A DNA stretch of 64,000 nucleotides from 20CM-2-65-7 sp963830455 (GTDB lineage: Bacteria; Gemmatimonadota; Gemmatimonadetes; Gemmatimonadales; GWC2-71-9). The stretch is from NCBI GenBank assembly GCA_963830455.1, contig CAWHMT010000003.1, positions 62,001 through 126,000 on the forward strand, given 5' to 3'. The notes under the pieces were generated by a model that saw only the letters and a list, made by a program, of their open reading frames with translations, searched no databases and had not been told where the DNA came from. Below are positions 8,676 through 15,944 of this stretch, one piece after another; position 1 is the stretch's first letter, and every line of letters starts with the position of its first letter. Position numbers and translations under genes: made by a program.

Positions 8676-9518
8676 GTGAGACCTACCCATCTCGGAATCA
8701 TTGGCCTTGGTGCCATCGGCGGCTCGCTGGCGCGCCAGGGCAAGCTCGCCGGCGTGCCGACCATCATCGGTTGGTCACCCGAACCGGCCGAACGGGCGCT
8801 CGCGGCACAACAGGGCGCGCTGGACGACGCGCCCGCCCGCGCCACGGATGTCGCGCGCGCCGCCGATCTCCTCATCCTCGCCGCGCCGCCCGCCGCCAAT
8901 CTTGTTCAGCTCGCCGCCGTCGTTCCACACCTCAAGCCCGGCGCGCTCGTCACCGACGTCGGATCGGTGAAGCGCGGCATCGTCGCCTGCGCCGAGCACC
9001 TGGGGATCGGATCGCGGTTTGCGGGAAGCCATCCGCTGGCCGGCACGCACCGGCACGGCTTCGAGGCGTCGCGCGCCGATCTGTTTCGGGGCTCGGTCGT
9101 GTACGTGACGCCGTGCCGCGACGGCGCCGGCGCGGCGCGAGAGATCGCGCACTTCTGGGAAGATGTGCTCGGCGCCGTACCGGTGGTGCTCGAGGCCGCG
9201 CGCCACGACGCGCAGCTCGCGGCGACGAGTCACGTACCCCAGGTGGTCGCGTCGCTCCTGGGCGATTTTCTGGCTCGCCATGCACCGCCGGGATCGTCGT
9301 TCGGGACCGGCGCGGCCGACACGACGCGGCTCGCCGCGAGTGAGCCCGCGCTCTGGACTGAAATCCTGCTCCTGAACCGCGACGAAATCCTGCCGGCCCT
9401 GCGCGCGCTCGAGGAATCGCTCGGCACCGTGGAGCGCGCGCTCGAGGCCGGCGATGCCGCGGCGCTCACGGCCTGGCTGACGCGCGCCGCCGAGTGGCGC
9501 CGCCGCATTGCGCCGTGA
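8676..9518 (+). CDS. tyrA: Prephenate dehydrogenase
   Basis: Catalyses NAD(P)-dependent oxidative decarboxylation of prephenate (or arogenate) in tyrosine synthesis. The Rossmann motif is at the N-terminus (GIIGLGAIGGSLARQ), then TDVGSVKRGIV and the substrate-site histidine region GSHPLAGTHRHGFEAS, followed by the helical domain with QLAATSHVPQVVASLLGDF. I chose GTG 8676, which places the Rossmann beta-strand at the very N-terminus; TTG 8667 is a possible alternative, and the longer frame from 8457 would run antisense through the kinase gene. The stop TGA overlaps the aroA GTG. About 280 residues is normal for the monofunctional enzyme. Confidence 0.93.
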   Translation: MRPTHLGIIGLGAIGGSLARQGKLAGVPTIIGWSPEPAERALAAQQGALDDAPARATDVARAADLLILAAPPAANLVQLAAVVPHLKPGALVTDVGSVKRGIVACAEHLGIGSRFAGSHPLAGTHRHGFEASRADLFRGSVVYVTPCRDGAGAAREIAHFWEDVLGAVPVVLEAARHDAQLAATSHVPQVVASLLGDFLARHAPPGSSFGTGAADTTRLAASEPALWTEILLLNRDEILPALRALEESLGTVERALEAGDAAALTAWLTRAAEWRRRIAP

Positions 9519-10143
9519 GCGTGCATGGCGTCGTCCGGCCGCCGGGGGACAAGAGCATCTCGCATCGGGTGCTGATGCTCGCCGCGCTGGCTTCTCCCCG
9601 TGGCACGAGCGAGCTGCGCGGCTTGCTCACCGGAGCGGACGTGAAGAGCACCGCACGCGTGCTGCGCCAGCTGGGCGCGGAGATCTCCGCGATCAACGAC
9701 AAGCGAGTCACCGTCCGCGCCTCCCGCTTCTCCCATCCCGCATCCCGGCTGAATTGCGGGAACTCGGGAACCACTGCGCGGCTCTTGCTCGGAATCCTCG
9801 CGGGCCAAAAGTTCTCCGCGACGCTCACGGGTGATGCGTCGCTGCGGCGCCGTCCCATGCGACGGGTCACCGAGCCCTTAAAGGCGATGGGGGCTGACAT
9901 AAAGGAAAGTGGGGACGGCCTCCCGCTCACGGTCCGTGGTGGGAAGTTGCGCGGGCTCACCTACACGAGTCCGGTCGCGAGTGCCCAGGTAAAGAGCGCG
10001 ATCCTGTTTGCGGGACTGACGGGCCACGTGCCGGTGACGATTCGCGAGCCGTACCGCTCGCGCGATCATACGGAGCGCCTGCTCGCCATCTGGGCCTTGG
10101 CATTCACGAGCGCGATGGCGCCATCGTCTTCGAACCGTCGTCA

Positions 10144-10173
10144 CCTTCCAACCTTCCAACTTTCCAACTTTCC
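10144..10173 (+). repeat. CCAACCTTCC/CCAACTTTCC tandem inside aroA
   Basis: Three copies of a ten-base unit (CCTTCCAACCTTCCAACTTTCCAAC...) add about ten residues (SNLPTFQLS) between two conserved aroA blocks. It is one of the word-like repeats of this genome, here carried in frame in a surface loop. Confidence 0.7.
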
Positions 10174-10768
10174 GTACCAGGCGATCCATCCTCCGCCGCC
10201 TTCATGGTCGCCGCCGCGATTCTGGCGGAGGGTGGCGAGCTCACGATCGAGAATGTCGGGGTGAATCCAACCCGTACCGGTTTTCTGGTCGTGCTCGAGC
10301 GCATGGGTGCACATGTCGAGCGCGTCAACCTGCGTGACGCAGGCGGTGAGCCCGTCGCGGACCTCCTGGTCCGCCCTGCCGGTCTCCAGGGCACCGAGGT
10401 GACTGCCGCCGAGATTCCGACGCTGGTCGACGAGGTCCCGATCCTTGCGGTGTTGGCGAGTCGCGCCCGAGGCACCACCGTGTTTCGCGAGGTGGGCGAG
10501 CTACGCGTGAAAGAGAGCAACCGGCTCGAGCTGGTGGCGGCCAATCTGCGCGCGGTCGGGGCTCAGGCGGAGGCCCGCGGCAACGACCTGCACGTCGAGG
10601 GGAGCTACGCACCACCGCGGGGAAGGGTAGAAACGGCATCCGACCATCGCCTTGCAATGGCATTCGCGGTCCTCGGCACGCTCGCAGGGGCGGACGTGAA
10701 ACTCTCGGAGCGCACATCCGTGAGCATCAGCTATCCGGCGTTCTTCGCGGATTTGCGCCGGATTCACG

Positions 10769-10795
10769 CGCGACGCACGGCGCACGACGCACGAT
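10769..10795 (+). repeat. Word-like repeat family F (ACGACGCACG) forming the aroA tail
   Basis: CGACGCACGGCGCACGACGCACG encodes the last AroA residues and runs to the cmk start. The same unit occurs at 58593-58620 on this strand and at 40006-40036 on the other. Confidence 0.6.
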
Positions 10796-11510
10796 GACCA
10801 TCCGAGTCATCGCCATCGACGGGCCGGCCGCGTCCGGCAAGAGCTCGACCGCCGGGCTCGTCGCACAGCGTCTGGGGTGGGCGCATCTCGATTCAGGGGC
10901 GCTCTATCGGGCGCTGACGCTCGCCGCGGTCGATACGCTTGGGGAGGGCGGGCGCCGCAAGGGCGACGCATGGCCCGCGCAGCGGATCCTCGATCTCGCG
11001 GACCGGTTGCCCGTCCGGCTGGTGCTCGTCGGCAGGCAATTCCGGCCCGAGGTGGCCGGCGCGGACGTCGAGGAGGCGATCCGGGGCGAGCGCGTCACCC
11101 GCTACGTCTCCGTGGTCGCCGCCATCCCGGAAGTCCGAACCTGGGTGAATACCCAGCAAAGAAGGGCGGTGGCGGGGGTGGAGGTGGGTGGAGGATCTGG
11201 AGGTGTCGTGGTGGACGGCCGTGACATCGGTACCGTCGTGTTTCCCGAGGCTCCACTGAAGATTTTTCTGACGGCGACCCCCGACGAACGGGCCCGGCGC
11301 CGGCTGTTTCAGCGCGGCCAGGCGGTGGACGTCGAGTTGGTGCGGCGCGAAAGCGAGGTGCTGGCGGCCCGGGACGCTGCCGACTCCAATCGCCGGATCG
11401 CGCCTCTCAAGCCGGCCCCGGACGCGGTCTTGCTCGATACCACGGCCCTGACGCTGGAAGCGCAGGTGACGCACGTAGTTGAACTGGCGCGGCAACGCTT
11501 CCCTGGGTAG
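10794..11510 (+). CDS. cmk: Cytidylate kinase
   Basis: Phosphorylates CMP/dCMP with ATP. The P-loop is at residues 9-17 (DGPAASGKSS), followed by LDSGALYRALTL, VSVVAAIPEVR, the CMP-binding VVVDGRDIGTVVFP, and the lid region ERARRRLFQRG; 238 residues is slightly long. The extra length is a glycine-rich insert (AGVEVGGGSGG, bases about 11160-11206) just before VVVDGRD, another in-frame low-complexity insertion. ATGA overlap with aroA; cmk upstream of rpsA is a widespread gene order. Confidence 0.95.
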   Translation: MTIRVIAIDGPAASGKSSTAGLVAQRLGWAHLDSGALYRALTLAAVDTLGEGGRRKGDAWPAQRILDLADRLPVRLVLVGRQFRPEVAGADVEEAIRGERVTRYVSVVAAIPEVRTWVNTQQRRAVAGVEVGGGSGGVVVDGRDIGTVVFPEAPLKIFLTATPDERARRRLFQRGQAVDVELVRRESEVLAARDAADSNRRIAPLKPAPDAVLLDTTALTLEAQVTHVVELARQRFPG

Positions 11511-11527
11511 GTTTCCGCCCGTAATCT

Positions 11528-11571
11528 CACACCCTGAAGGGTGTGCTCGGCAAGCACTGTCCTGAAGGACA
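11528..11571 (+). repeat. REP-like twin hairpins between cmk and rpsA
   Basis: CACACCC-TGAA-GGGTGTG (11528-11545) and TGTCC-TGAA-GGACA (11558-11571) are two perfect stems with the same TGAA loop; the middle part can form an alternative stem GTGCT/AGCAC. The layout resembles REP/BIME elements and matches another cluster at 18742-18816. It could also act in the rpsA leader. Confidence 0.6.
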
Positions 11572-11618
11572 TTGAATGGCGAGGTAACCTCAAACTCATA
11601 ACCGAACCGGTGTTCCGC

Positions 11619-13373
11619 ATGCTCGTTGAAGCACGTGACGTAGAAGAGTTCGAAGAAGACATCCCTACTCGCAAACCTCCCCGCCCGCAACTTCGCGTCC
11701 GCTCCGGTCTCGACGAGGAATATTCGTCCGACGAGATCGAGAAAATGACCCTGCTGTACGAGGGGACGCTGTCGAATATCCAGGAAGGCGAAATCGTCAA
11801 GTCGAAAGTGCTGCGCGTGACCGACACCGCCGTCATCCTCGACGTCGGGTTCAAGTCGGAAGGCGCGGTGGCGATCGACGAGTTCAAGGATCCCAAGAGC
11901 CTCAAAGAAGGCGATGAGATCGAAGTGTTCCTCGAGCATCTCGAGGACCAGGAAGGTGCGGTCGTCCTTTCGAAGAAGAAGGCCGACTTCATGCGCGTCT
12001 GGGAGCGGATCCGCGAGGCGCACGAAAAGGACGAAGGCGTCACCGGGACGCTGGTGAAGAAGATCAAGGGCGGCGTGGTCGTGGACCTGATGGGCGTGGA
12101 CGCATTTCTCCCAGGCAGCCAGATCGCCTTGCGGCGCGTGCCGAACATCGACGAGCTGCTGGGCCAGAGCTTCGAGTTCAAGATCATCAAGCTGAACAAG
12201 CGGCGCCGCAACATCGTGGTGTCGCGCCGCGTGCTGCTCGAGGCCGAGCGCAAGACCAAGCGCGACGTCCTGATGAAAGAGCTGTCGGTCAATCAGGTGC
12301 GGAAGGGCGTCGTCAAGAACATCACCGACTTCGGGGCGTTCATCGACCTGGGCGGCGTCGACGGCCTGCTGCACATCACCGACATGAGCTACGGGCGCGT
12401 GTCGCATCCGTCCGAAATGGTGCAGATCGGCCAGGAGCTCGAGGTCAAGGTGCTCGACATCGACTGGGAGCGCGAGCGCATCTCGCTCGGTTTGAAACAG
12501 CTCCAGCCGTATCCGTGGCAAAACGTGGCGGCGAAGTATCCGGTTGGAACGCGCGTGCAGGGCAAGGTCGTTTCGATCACGAACTACGGCGCGTTCGTCG
12601 AGCTCGAGCCGGGCATCGAGGGGTTGGTCCACATCTCCGAGATGAGCTGGACGCGCAACGTGCGGCATCCGTCGAAGCTCGTCTCGATCGGCGAGTCGAT
12701 CGAGGCGGTCGTGCTCAAGGTCGACGAGACCGAAGAGAAGGTCTCGCTCGGCATGAAGCAGACGGAGCAGGATCCGTGGATGGCGCTGCCGCAGAAGTAT
12801 CCGGTCGGCACGCGGCTGCGCGGCAAAGTGCGCAACCTGACGTCATTCGGCGCGTTCGTCGAAATCGAGCCGGGCATCGACGGCCTGATTCACATCTCCG
12901 ACATGTCGTGGACCAAGCGGGTCCAGCATCCGTCGGAAGTCGTCAAGAAGGGCGACGAGGTCGACGTCCTGATTCTGAACGTCGACGCCGAGAACAAGCG
13001 GATCTCGCTCGGATTGAAGCAGGCGCAGGAAGATCCGTGGCTCCGCATCGGTGAGACGTACCCCGTCGGCACCGAGCTCCGGGGCCGCGTGATGCGGCTG
13101 ATGGACAAGGGGGTCGTCGTGGACCTCGGCAGCGACATCGAGGGATTCGTGCCGATGTCGCAGCTCGGCATCCCGGACATTCAGCAGCCCGGTGATGCGG
13201 TGAAGGAAGGACAGGCGGTAGAGCTGAAGGTGCTCGAGGTCGATCCGATTCATCATCGGATCGTGCTCGCCGCGACGGGATTCCCGAAGGATGACGTGGG
13301 CGCGCCGCCGCTGCAGCCGCCGGTCCCGGCGCCGGCAGAGACAGGCGAGGACCTGCAAAAGCTAGACGCGTAG
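11619..13373 (+). CDS. rpsA: 30S ribosomal protein S1 (six S1 domains)
   Basis: Binds mRNA and helps recruit it to the 30S subunit. About 584 residues with six S1/OB domains: SNIQEGEIVKSKVLRV, GVTGTLVKKIKGGVVVDLMGVDAFLPGSQ, RKGVVKNITDFGAFIDLGGVDGLLHITDMS, VQGKVVSITNYGAFVELEPGIEGLVHISEMS, LRGKVRNLTSFGAFVEIEPGIDGLIHISDMS and LRGRVMRLMDKGVVVDLGSDIEGFVPMSQ. The start ATG 11619 gives an acidic N-terminal arm (VEEFEEDIP); the frame is open further upstream but runs into the hairpin repeat and has no ribosome-binding site. The Shine-Dalgarno before 11619 is weak, as is common for S1 genes, which often autoregulate. Confidence 0.95.
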   Translation: MLVEARDVEEFEEDIPTRKPPRPQLRVRSGLDEEYSSDEIEKMTLLYEGTLSNIQEGEIVKSKVLRVTDTAVILDVGFKSEGAVAIDEFKDPKSLKEGDEIEVFLEHLEDQEGAVVLSKKKADFMRVWERIREAHEKDEGVTGTLVKKIKGGVVVDLMGVDAFLPGSQIALRRVPNIDELLGQSFEFKIIKLNKRRRNIVVSRRVLLEAERKTKRDVLMKELSVNQVRKGVVKNITDFGAFIDLGGVDGLLHITDMSYGRVSHPSEMVQIGQELEVKVLDIDWERERISLGLKQLQPYPWQNVAAKYPVGTRVQGKVVSITNYGAFVELEPGIEGLVHISEMSWTRNVRHPSKLVSIGESIEAVVLKVDETEEKVSLGMKQTEQDPWMALPQKYPVGTRLRGKVRNLTSFGAFVEIEPGIDGLIHISDMSWTKRVQHPSEVVKKGDEVDVLILNVDAENKRISLGLKQAQEDPWLRIGETYPVGTELRGRVMRLMDKGVVVDLGSDIEGFVPMSQLGIPDIQQPGDAVKEGQAVELKVLEVDPIHHRIVLAATGFPKDDVGAPPLQPPVPAPAETGEDLQKLDA

Positions 13374-13396
13374 ACGCACCGCGGTGAACAGTGGTG

Positions 13397-13423
13397 AGGG
13401 GACAGGTTATCCTGTCCCCTTTT
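13397..13423 (+). terminator. Intrinsic terminator after rpsA
   Basis: AGGGGACAGG (13397-13406) pairs perfectly with CCTGTCCCCT (13411-13420) across a TTAT loop, followed directly by TTTCATTT. It ends the tyrA-aroA-cmk-rpsA transcript and lies 28 bases before the carboxylase start. Confidence 0.88.
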
Positions 13424-13450
13424 CATTTACCGGTCTACATTCTCCGAACC

Positions 13451-14974
13451 ATGACCATGCGAGACAAGCTGGAGCTGCTCCAGCAAAAACGTTCTGAAAG
13501 CGAGCAGGGCGGCGGGTCGGAACGGATCGAGACCCAGCACAAGAAGGGGAAGATGACGGCGCGCGAGCGCCTCGATGTCCTCCTCGATCCAGGGACGCTC
13601 GTGGAGCTCGATCGCTTCGTCACCCATCGCGCCACCGACTTCGGCCTCGAGGACCAGAAGTACCTGGGGGACGGCGTCGTGACGGGGTGGGGCCGCGTCG
13701 AGGGCCGGCTCGTTTACGTCTTTTCGCAGGATTTCACGGTCTTCGGGGGCTCGCTGTCGGAGGCGCACGCCGAGAAGATCTGCAAGGTGATGGATTTGGC
13801 GATGCAGAACGGCGCGCCGGTGGTGGGGCTCAACGACTCCGGCGGCGCACGCATTCAGGAGGGCGTCGCGTCGCTCGGTGGGTACGCCGACATCTTCCTC
13901 CGCAACACGCTGGCCTCGGGCGTGATCCCGCAGATCAGCGCGATCCTCGGCCCGTGCGCGGGCGGCGCGGTGTACAGTCCCGCGATCACCGACTTCATCT
14001 TCATGGTGCGCGGCATCTCGTACATGTTCGTGACGGGCCCGAGCGTCGTGAAAACGGTCACGCACGAAGAAGTCGACTTCGAGAAGCTCGGCGGCGCCGA
14101 CATCCACGGCGCGACGTCCGGCATCGCACACTTCGTGCACGATTCCGAGCTCGAATCGCTCACCGCGATTCGCACGCTGCTCGGTTTCCTCCCCGGCAAC
14201 AATCTCGACAGCCCGCCGGTGCGCACGACCGACGATCCCTCCGACCGCCGAGAGGAAGCCCTGCTCGAGGTGGTACCGGATGAGCCGACGAAGCCCTACG
14301 ACATGCACGATGTGCTGAAGCACATCATCGATAACGGCAAGTTTCTCGAGGTCCAGCCCGACTACGGCAACAATCTGATCGTCGGATTCGCGCGGTTGGC
14401 GGGGCGGCCGGTGGGAATCGTGGCCAATCAACCCGCGGCGCTGGCCGGCGTGCTCGACATCGCCGCGTCGCTCAAGGGCGCGCGCTTCATTCGCTTCTGC
14501 GATGCGTTCAACATTCCGCTCGTGACGTTTGAAGACGTGCCCGGGTTCTTGCCCGGCGTCGCGCAGGAGCACGGCGGCATCATCAAGCACGGCGCGAAGC
14601 TGCTGTACGCGTACTGCGAGGCAACCGTTCCCAAGCTCACGGTGATCACGCGCAAGGCGTACGGCGGCGCGTACGACGTCATGAGCTCCAAGCACATCCG
14701 CGGGGATTACAACGTCGCCTGGCCCACGGCGGAGATCGCGGTGATGGGACCGAAAGGGGCGGTGGAGATTCTTTATAAAGGAGAGGCGAGCGAAGAGCGT
14801 ACCAACGAATATCGGGAAAAGTTCGCCCATCCCTATCGGGCGGCGGCGCGCGGCTATCTCGACGACATCATCGATCCGCGCGACACACGGCCGCGGTTGA
14901 TCGAGGCGCTGCTCACGCTCGAGACCAAGCGCGGCAAGAATCCGCCCAAGAAGCATGGCAACATTCCTCTATAA
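13451..14974 (+). CDS. Acyl-CoA (propionyl/methylcrotonyl-type) carboxylase carboxyltransferase subunit
   Basis: Transfers carboxylate from carboxybiotin to an acyl-CoA. The 507-residue single chain carries both crotonase-fold halves, as in PccB: N-half DQKYLGDGVVTGWGRVEGR, FTVFGGSLSEAHAEKI, NDSGGARIQEGVASLGGYADIF, GPCAGGAVYSPA; C-half NGKFLEVQPDYGNNLIVGFARL, GVLDIAASLKGARFIRFCDAFNIPLVTFEDVPGFLPG, KAYGGAYDVMSSKHIRGD. ATG 13451 is chosen because the longer frame begins inside the rpsA terminator. The last 20 bases overlap the next gene. Biotin carboxylase and carrier genes lie downstream, so this is a three-polypeptide enzyme. Substrate chain length cannot be read from sequence. Confidence 0.93.
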   Translation: MTMRDKLELLQQKRSESEQGGGSERIETQHKKGKMTARERLDVLLDPGTLVELDRFVTHRATDFGLEDQKYLGDGVVTGWGRVEGRLVYVFSQDFTVFGGSLSEAHAEKICKVMDLAMQNGAPVVGLNDSGGARIQEGVASLGGYADIFLRNTLASGVIPQISAILGPCAGGAVYSPAITDFIFMVRGISYMFVTGPSVVKTVTHEEVDFEKLGGADIHGATSGIAHFVHDSELESLTAIRTLLGFLPGNNLDSPPVRTTDDPSDRREEALLEVVPDEPTKPYDMHDVLKHIIDNGKFLEVQPDYGNNLIVGFARLAGRPVGIVANQPAALAGVLDIAASLKGARFIRFCDAFNIPLVTFEDVPGFLPGVAQEHGGIIKHGAKLLYAYCEATVPKLTVITRKAYGGAYDVMSSKHIRGDYNVAWPTAEIAVMGPKGAVEILYKGEASEERTNEYREKFAHPYRAAARGYLDDIIDPRDTRPRLIEALLTLETKRGKNPPKKHGNIPL

Positions 14975-15878
14975 GGCCGCGCTGGCGGTCCTGCTGGCTC
15001 AGAGTCCCAGCCCTCCCGACTCGCTGCGAGAGGCGCTGTGGGCGCGCGTCATGGCCGACTCGACCGACGCCCCCGCCTGGCTCGCGCTGGGACGGTTCTA
15101 TATCCAGCGCGGCGCCGAGTACCACGCGCATCGCGGACCAGTGCCCATCGACACGGCGGCGGCGCACGGCACCCTCGACACGGCGCAGCTGGCGTTCGAT
15201 CGCGCCCTCCGCTGGGGCCCGGGCACGCGCACCGCCGACTCGGCGCGCGTGTTTCGCGTCCACACCGTGGGCGAGCGCGCGTATGTCGACTGGGAAAGCG
15301 CGGGCGCGGCGGCGGCGACGCTGACCTGGCATACGCTGCCCGAAGAGTTACGGCTGCCGCCCGTGCTCGAAGAGCTGGGGGAAAACCTGCTGCGCGCATG
15401 CCCGCATCAGGGGCTGTTGCTGACCGCGGGCGAGACCGACACGCAGGCCGCGTGGTATTTGCGGTTCGGGCGCGGGCTGCGGCCCGACCTCGTCGTGGTG
15501 CCGATGGACCGCTGGCGCGGCGACAGCGTGCTGCGCAACCGCGTGCTGCACGAGCTCAAGGCTCGCGACCCGTCGCTGCGCGGGCTGGCGCAGACGCGCG
15601 CCGTGTGCGCCAGCATGGGCTTCGAGCGCCCCCCCGAGGTCCGGCCAGCGGTGAAATGGAACAAGCGCCCGCTCGTCTGGGTCACGGGGAAGGAGTCCAA
15701 AGCCGATCGCGTGCCCGCGCGGGACTTCGTATTCGCGGCGCTGCGGCTGGCGATCGACGAGCACGAGACGTGGACCGCGCCGACGGTGGCGTTGTATCGG
15801 CGGGCGGCGGAGAACGTCGGTGAGCTGTGTGAGGCGTTTGAGACGTTCGGGGTCAGTGATGAGGTAGGGTGTCGGTGA
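14955..15878 (+). CDS. Secreted protein of unknown function (307 aa)
   Basis: ATG 14955 overlaps the carboxyltransferase gene by 20 bases. The N-terminus (LYKAALAVLLAQSPSP) looks like a signal peptide. A TPR-like helix follows (PAWLALGRFYIQRGAEYHAH), and residues near 150-190 (GLLLTAGETDTQAAWYLRF to LRPDLVVVPMDRWRG) resemble the segment of TPR and DUF2723 proteins that reads GDNDTFPLWY...RPDV. Conservation with a known enzyme is not apparent. Its place inside a carboxylase cluster is probably positional rather than functional. Two cysteines near the C-terminus could form a disulfide if exported. Confidence 0.75.
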   Translation: MATFLYKAALAVLLAQSPSPPDSLREALWARVMADSTDAPAWLALGRFYIQRGAEYHAHRGPVPIDTAAAHGTLDTAQLAFDRALRWGPGTRTADSARVFRVHTVGERAYVDWESAGAAAATLTWHTLPEELRLPPVLEELGENLLRACPHQGLLLTAGETDTQAAWYLRFGRGLRPDLVVVPMDRWRGDSVLRNRVLHELKARDPSLRGLAQTRAVCASMGFERPPEVRPAVKWNKRPLVWVTGKESKADRVPARDFVFAALRLAIDEHETWTAPTVALYRRAAENVGELCEAFETFGVSDEVGCR

Positions 15879-15879
15879 C

Positions 15880-15944
15880 CGTTGTCGATCGGTTAGCGGT
15901 CATCGGTCGTCGGTAGTCGACCGATGACCGATGACTGACAACCG
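15880..15944 (+). repeat. Word-like repeat family C (GGTCATCGGT) with 13-bp inverted repeat
   Basis: The whole gap between the secreted protein and biotin carboxylase is this repeat. CGGTCATCGGTCG (15897-15909) pairs perfectly with CGACCGATGACCG (15918-15930). A relative fills 20246-20302. The biotin carboxylase ATG (15945) is part of the last GATGAC unit. Confidence 0.75.

Larger units (their letters stand above)
9515..10797 (+). pseudogene. aroA: EPSP synthase (3-phosphoshikimate 1-carboxyvinyltransferase), interrupted by one frameshift
   Basis: The sixth shikimate-pathway step, joining shikimate-3-phosphate and phosphoenolpyruvate. GTG 9515 overlaps the tyrA stop, and N-terminal landmarks follow (PPGDKSISHRVLMLAALA, LNCGNSGTTARLL, ASLRRRPMRR, KSAILFAGL, EPYRSRDHTERLLA). 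After codon 10085-10087 the frame breaks; one missing base in GCC(C)AT restores it and the protein continues HLGLGIHERDGAIVFEP, VPGDPSSAAFMVAAAILAEGG, ELRVKESNRLE and TASDHRLAMAFAVLG. Both halves are fully conserved, so a sequencing error or very recent mutation fits better than decay. A 30-bp CCAACTTTCC repeat (10144-10173) is inserted in frame before VPGDPSS, and the C-terminus (HARRTAHDAR) comes from another repeat. The stop overlaps cmk (ATGA). Confidence 0.9.

Noticed and set aside
10893..12668. 591-residue open frame antisense to cmk-rpsA
   Set aside because: It crosses two genes and an intergenic hairpin region and lacks any motif; shadow of rpsA.
13391..13450. GTG 13391 as start of the carboxyltransferase
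   Set aside because: The codons run through the rpsA terminator stem; ATG 13451 gives the usual N-terminus.
15880..15944. Palindromic repeat as an integron attC site
   Set aside because: No integrase gene, no R-box core sites, and the neighbours are housekeeping genes; a relative lies in a ribosomal operon.
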